DNA of 8,791 nt from an uncultured Eubacteriales bacterium. GTDB lineage: Bacteria; Bacillota; Clostridia; Oscillospirales; Butyricicoccaceae. Below the pieces are notes generated by a model, which had not been told where the DNA came from, did not search any database, and worked only from the letters and a program-made list of their open reading frames with translations. Positions 6,563 through 8,791 of the stretch are shown piece after piece. A program made the translations under genes and the position numbers. Positions within the stretch are counted from its first letter, which is position 1. Every line of letters begins with the position of its first letter. The stretch lies in the NCBI GenBank assembly GCA_949740695.1, contig CATJIY010000096.1:1-8791 (forward strand). The letters run 5' to 3'.

Positions 6563-8258
6563 ACAGTGACAAAATCAATTCCTGGGCCGCCAGCGAGCAG
6601 CGCTCCGCCCGGTGATCGGCCTCCTCCCGGCTGGCTCCCGTCATCAGAGCGTAGATTTTAATTTTGGGTTCAGTGCCTGAGGGGCGCACTACCAGAGTTT
6701 CCCCAGTGGCAAACTCGTAATAAAGCACGTTGGAGCCAGAAATCTGGGTGGGGGCCGCTTCCCCTTTTTCAAACCGCAGGCCGGGTTGATAGTCTCGCCA
6801 GGCGGAAACGGGGATACCGTCCAGAGCGGAAGGGGGATTTTCCCGCAGAGCGGTCATTACCCGGCCCATACGGACCAGGCCGTCCTGTCCAGGAAGCATC
6901 ACATTGCGGGTATACTCTCCATAAAAACCGTATTCGGACCAGAGCGCTTCCAGACCATCCAAAACGGTCATGCCCCGCTGGTGGTACCAAGCGGCCATTT
7001 CGCACAGCAATAGAGAGGCCGCAACGCCGTCCTTATCCCGGGCGTGGTCCCCGACCATATAGCCGTAGGATTCTTCAAAAGAGAGCACGTAGTGATGCTT
7101 GCGCTCTTTCTCCAGCTGGGTCACTTTTTCCGCCATATATTTAAAGCCGGTAAAAGTATTAAAGCAAGCGGCTCCCTGGGCTTCCGCAATCTTTTGGGGC
7201 AGAGCGGAGGTGACGATGGTTTTTATCAGAGCGGGATGCTGCGGCAGACGGCCGGTCTGCCTGCCCGCTGTTAAGATGTAATGAAGCAGCAAAGCGCCTG
7301 TTCGGTTGCCGGTTACCGGCACGTATTGTCCGGTTTTGTCTCGTACCACTAGGCCTACCCGGTCGGCGTCCGGATCGGTGCCCACGATTACCGGGGCCTT
7401 TACCTTTTGGGCCAGCTGGATCGCTAAGGCAAAGCCTGCCGGTTCTTCCGGGTTGGGGCTTTTTACGGTGGGAAAATTGCCGTCCGGCTCCATTTGTTCC
7501 GGGACGCAATGAAGATTTTTCAGTCCGGCCTCCCGCAACACCTGGGGAGTGATGAATCCGCCCACCCCATGGAAGGGGGTATAGACTACTGAAAAATCTT
7601 CCCCTGCTTGTTCCAGCGCTTGGGGAGAGATAGAACAGGCTTTCACCGCGTCGATATATAGCCGGTCAAACTCCGGCCCCAGCAAGGTCAGGGGAGCCAG
7701 ATTGATTTCAGGGGGCGGCGGGGTCAAGGGGTCCAGTTTTTCCATCTCAGCGGCTACTAGCGCGGCTTTATCTGGAGGAAGCTGCGCACCCCCTTGCCAG
7801 TATGCTTTATAGCCGTTATATTCTTTGGGATTGTGGCTGGCGGTGACGTTGATGCCCGCCGCTGCGTCGTAGTGCCGCACCGCATAGCTCAGCTGAGGAG
7901 TTGGGCGGCATTGGGTAAACAGCCGTACCGGCACTCCTCGAGACCGGAGCACCAGAGCGGCCTGTTGGGCGAAAAATTGGGACTGATTACGGCAGTCAAA
8001 GCAGATACAGACTCCCTTTTTTGCCAGGCCGGCTTTTTGCAAAACGATGGCTAGAGCGGCGGTGGCCTGCCGAATGATGTATTCGTTCATACGGTTCAGC
8101 CCCATACCCATCACGCCCCGCAGTCCGGCGGTGCCGAACTCCAATGTGCGGTAAAACCGGTCGTTGATCTCGGCGGGATCAGTAAGATCTTCCAATTCCT
8201 TTCGCTGTTCAGAGGTAAGAACGGGGGATTTTTTCCAGTTGAGATAGGAATTTTCCAT
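6561..8258 (-). CDS. pgcA: Alpha-phosphoglucomutase / phosphomannomutase (phosphohexomutase)
   Basis: This cytoplasmic enzyme interconverts hexose 1- and 6-phosphates, feeding UDP-glucose and cell-envelope sugar synthesis. In 565 residues, near the length of Bacillus PgcA-type enzymes, all four domains show their motifs. FGTAGLRG is at 41-48. The phosphoserine loop TASHNPKEYNGYK is at 139-151 (Ser141). The Mg-binding loop GTDPDADR at 293-300 carries Asp295, 297 and 299. The sugar-specificity loop FEESYGY is at 394-400, and the phosphate-binding loop RPSGTEPK at 525-532. The ATG at 8258 follows AAAGGAG at 8 bases. It appears to be first in its unit, with a promoter at 8320-8348. Glucose is the likeliest substrate from the GEESYGY-type loop and the length; mannose or pentose phosphate activity cannot be excluded, so the symbol is tentative. 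Confidence 0.92.
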   Translation of the reverse strand: MENSYLNWKKSPVLTSEQRKELEDLTDPAEINDRFYRTLEFGTAGLRGVMGMGLNRMNEYIIRQATAALAIVLQKAGLAKKGVCICFDCRNQSQFFAQQAALVLRSRGVPVRLFTQCRPTPQLSYAVRHYDAAAGINVTASHNPKEYNGYKAYWQGGAQLPPDKAALVAAEMEKLDPLTPPPPEINLAPLTLLGPEFDRLYIDAVKACSISPQALEQAGEDFSVVYTPFHGVGGFITPQVLREAGLKNLHCVPEQMEPDGNFPTVKSPNPEEPAGFALAIQLAQKVKAPVIVGTDPDADRVGLVVRDKTGQYVPVTGNRTGALLLHYILTAGRQTGRLPQHPALIKTIVTSALPQKIAEAQGAACFNTFTGFKYMAEKVTQLEKERKHHYVLSFEESYGYMVGDHARDKDGVAASLLLCEMAAWYHQRGMTVLDGLEALWSEYGFYGEYTRNVMLPGQDGLVRMGRVMTALRENPPSALDGIPVSAWRDYQPGLRFEKGEAAPTQISGSNVLYYEFATGETLVVRPSGTEPKIKIYALMTGASREEADHRAERCSLAAQELILSL

Positions 8259-8319
8259 AACAAAGACTCCTTTCTGCCGTCAAATGGCTGGAGAGTGCTT
8301 TTCTAAAAGAATTTTATTT

Positions 8320-8348
8320 ATTATAGCACACTTTCCCAGCTTGGGCAA
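8320..8348 (-). promoter_or_regulatory. Extended -10 promoter of the pgm unit
   Basis: The minus strand reads TGCTATAAT, a perfect -10 hexamer (8325-8320) with the extended TGn element. TTGCCC lies at 8348-8343, 17 bases upstream, as a partial -35. Transcription should start near 8313, leaving a leader of about 55 bases before the mutase ATG. I see no riboswitch in that leader. Confidence 0.75.
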
Positions 8349-8402
8349 CGGGCATTTGCCGGAAACCCGTCAAACCGACGGAACCCTCTTGCGAGTTTGA
8401 CG
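8348..8402. repeat. Cluster of inverted repeats between divergent promoters, possible operator
   Basis: CGTCAAAC at 8368-8375 is inverted perfectly as GTTTGACG at 8395-8402, 19 bases apart. CCGTC/GACGG (8367-8371 and 8377-8381) and ACGGG/CCCGT (8348-8352 and 8366-8370) share parts of the same stretch. The right arm adjoins the -35 of the plus-strand promoter, and the leftmost ACGGG arm touches the -35 of the minus-strand one. A regulator site is an inference from position and symmetry only. Confidence 0.4.
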
Positions 8403-8417
8403 ATCTTGGAGTATAAT
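8389..8417 (+). promoter_or_regulatory. Promoter of the plus-strand secreted-protein gene
   Basis: TTGCGA (8389-8394), a 17-base spacer and a perfect TATAAT (8412-8417) on the plus strand fit a vegetative promoter with a start near 8424. A TTGACG at 8397-8402 is closer to the -35 consensus but only 9 bases from the -10, so it cannot serve as its -35. Confidence 0.7.
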
Positions 8418-8429
8418 TTTATATATTTG

Positions 8430-8454
8430 GCCGCCCCAGCGGAAAAGGGGCGGC
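8430..8454 (+). other. GC-rich hairpin at the 5' end of the plus-strand leader
   Basis: GCCGCCCC (8430-8437) pairs perfectly with GGGGCGGC (8447-8454) around a 9-base loop. It starts about 6 bases after the predicted transcription start and ends 9 bases before the ribosome site. Only GTTATTT follows, a poor T-run, so it is more likely a 5' mRNA-stabilising hairpin than an efficient terminator; weak attenuation cannot be ruled out. Confidence 0.5.
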
Positions 8455-8477
8455 GTTATTTGGAAAGGGAGCTGCTT

Positions 8478-8791
8478 ATGAAAGGATTGCATCGGTTGGC
8501 TGGTTTGCTTCTGGCGACGGCTTTATCGGCGGGGCTGGCGCTGCCAGCCTTTGGGCGAAATCTGCCTCAAGAAAAAAGTTCGTTGGAACAAGCGGCGCAG
8601 CAAGCTGCGGATTATCTTTCTGCAGCTCCGCTTTGTCCCGGCGCAGTGGGGGGAGACTGGGCGGCGATGGCTTTGGCTCGCAGCGGGTATTCCTTGCCGG
8701 AAGAGCTGTATCGAGGATACTTGCGGCGGCTGTACCGGCTGATTGAGCAAAAACAGGGCGTGTTAGACGCGCGAAAATCCTCGGAATACAG
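8478..8791 (+). CDS. Secreted protein, N-terminal 104 residues, possible prenyltransferase/cyclase-like repeat protein (partial)
   Basis: The reading frame is open from the ATG at 8478 to the window edge, with AAGGGAG 7 bases upstream of the start. The product begins MKGLHRLAGL and has a hydrophobic segment to about residue 22, then LPAFG, a plausible Sec signal peptide cleaved near residue 26. The mature start is helical and Ala/Gln-rich (EQAAQQAADYL). It is followed by VGGDWAAMALARSGY at 57-71 and YLRRLYRLIEQKQGVLDAR at 81-99. The GGDWAALxLARSG...GVL.xRKxSEY pattern recalls surface proteins of Clostridia whose alpha-helical repeats resemble terpene cyclase/prenyltransferase toroids. That is a recollection of the family, not a proof, and the catalytic or C-terminal part lies outside the window. 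It is transcribed divergently from the mutase unit. Confidence 0.75.
   Translation, partial: MKGLHRLAGLLLATALSAGLALPAFGRNLPQEKSSLEQAAQQAADYLSAAPLCPGAVGGDWAAMALARSGYSLPEELYRGYLRRLYRLIEQKQGVLDARKSSEY

Noticed and set aside
1..8791. CRISPR array, insertion sequence, tRNA/rRNA or phage genes
   Set aside because: No regularly spaced repeats, transposase-like frames, terminal inverted repeats or tRNA cloverleaf sequences were found when reading both strands.

Overview
The window looks like the chromosome of a low-redundancy Gram-positive of the Clostridia, probably an Oscillospiraceae-like gut anaerobe. This is inferred from strong AGGAGG-type ribosome binding sites, a T-box leader, a Cys-anchored solute-binding lipoprotein, a ferredoxin-type aldo/keto reductase and a C39-like surface peptidase. 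No 16S or other species marker is present. Almost all genes lie on the minus strand, in two consecutive transcription units. Only the last 314 bases carry a plus-strand gene, which runs off the right edge.

Right-hand minus-strand unit (about 8348 down to 3094). An extended -10 promoter at 8320-8348 precedes a phosphoglucomutase/phosphomannomutase (6561-8258), a small membrane-anchored protein of unknown function (6003-6521), an aldo/keto reductase with two C-terminal 4Fe-4S motifs (4959-5987) and a secreted C39-like cysteine peptidase (3190-4893). The unit closes with a terminator at 3094-3120. Gaps between its genes are 39, 15 and 65 bases and hold no terminator acting on the minus strand. 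The peptidase gene has an apparent -1 frameshift near 3346-3348. A Pro/Glu/Thr-rich linker, a transmembrane helix and a hexalysine tail are still encoded in the other frame down to 3146.

Left-hand minus-strand unit (about 3040 down to 24). This is a complete methionine ABC importer operon, metN-metI-metQ. A well-formed promoter (TTGACT-17-TAAACT) drives a roughly 315-base leader that is a T-box riboswitch. Its specifier codon reads ATG, its TGGT acceptor-pairing bulge matches the ACCA end of tRNA-Met, and its antiterminator and terminator are mutually exclusive. Uncharged tRNA-Met should therefore allow transcription into the transporter genes: MetN supplies ATP hydrolysis, MetI the membrane channel and MetQ the lipoprotein receptor. 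An 18-bp hairpin terminator ends the unit.

The 219-base intergenic region 8259-8477 is divergent. It has a promoter in each direction with inverted repeats between them. The plus-strand promoter leads through a GC-rich leader hairpin to a secreted protein that is truncated by the window edge. I found no tRNA, rRNA, CRISPR array, insertion sequence or phage gene. The most useful second looks are the methionine T-box, the broken or mis-sequenced anchor of the peptidase, and the divergent control region.
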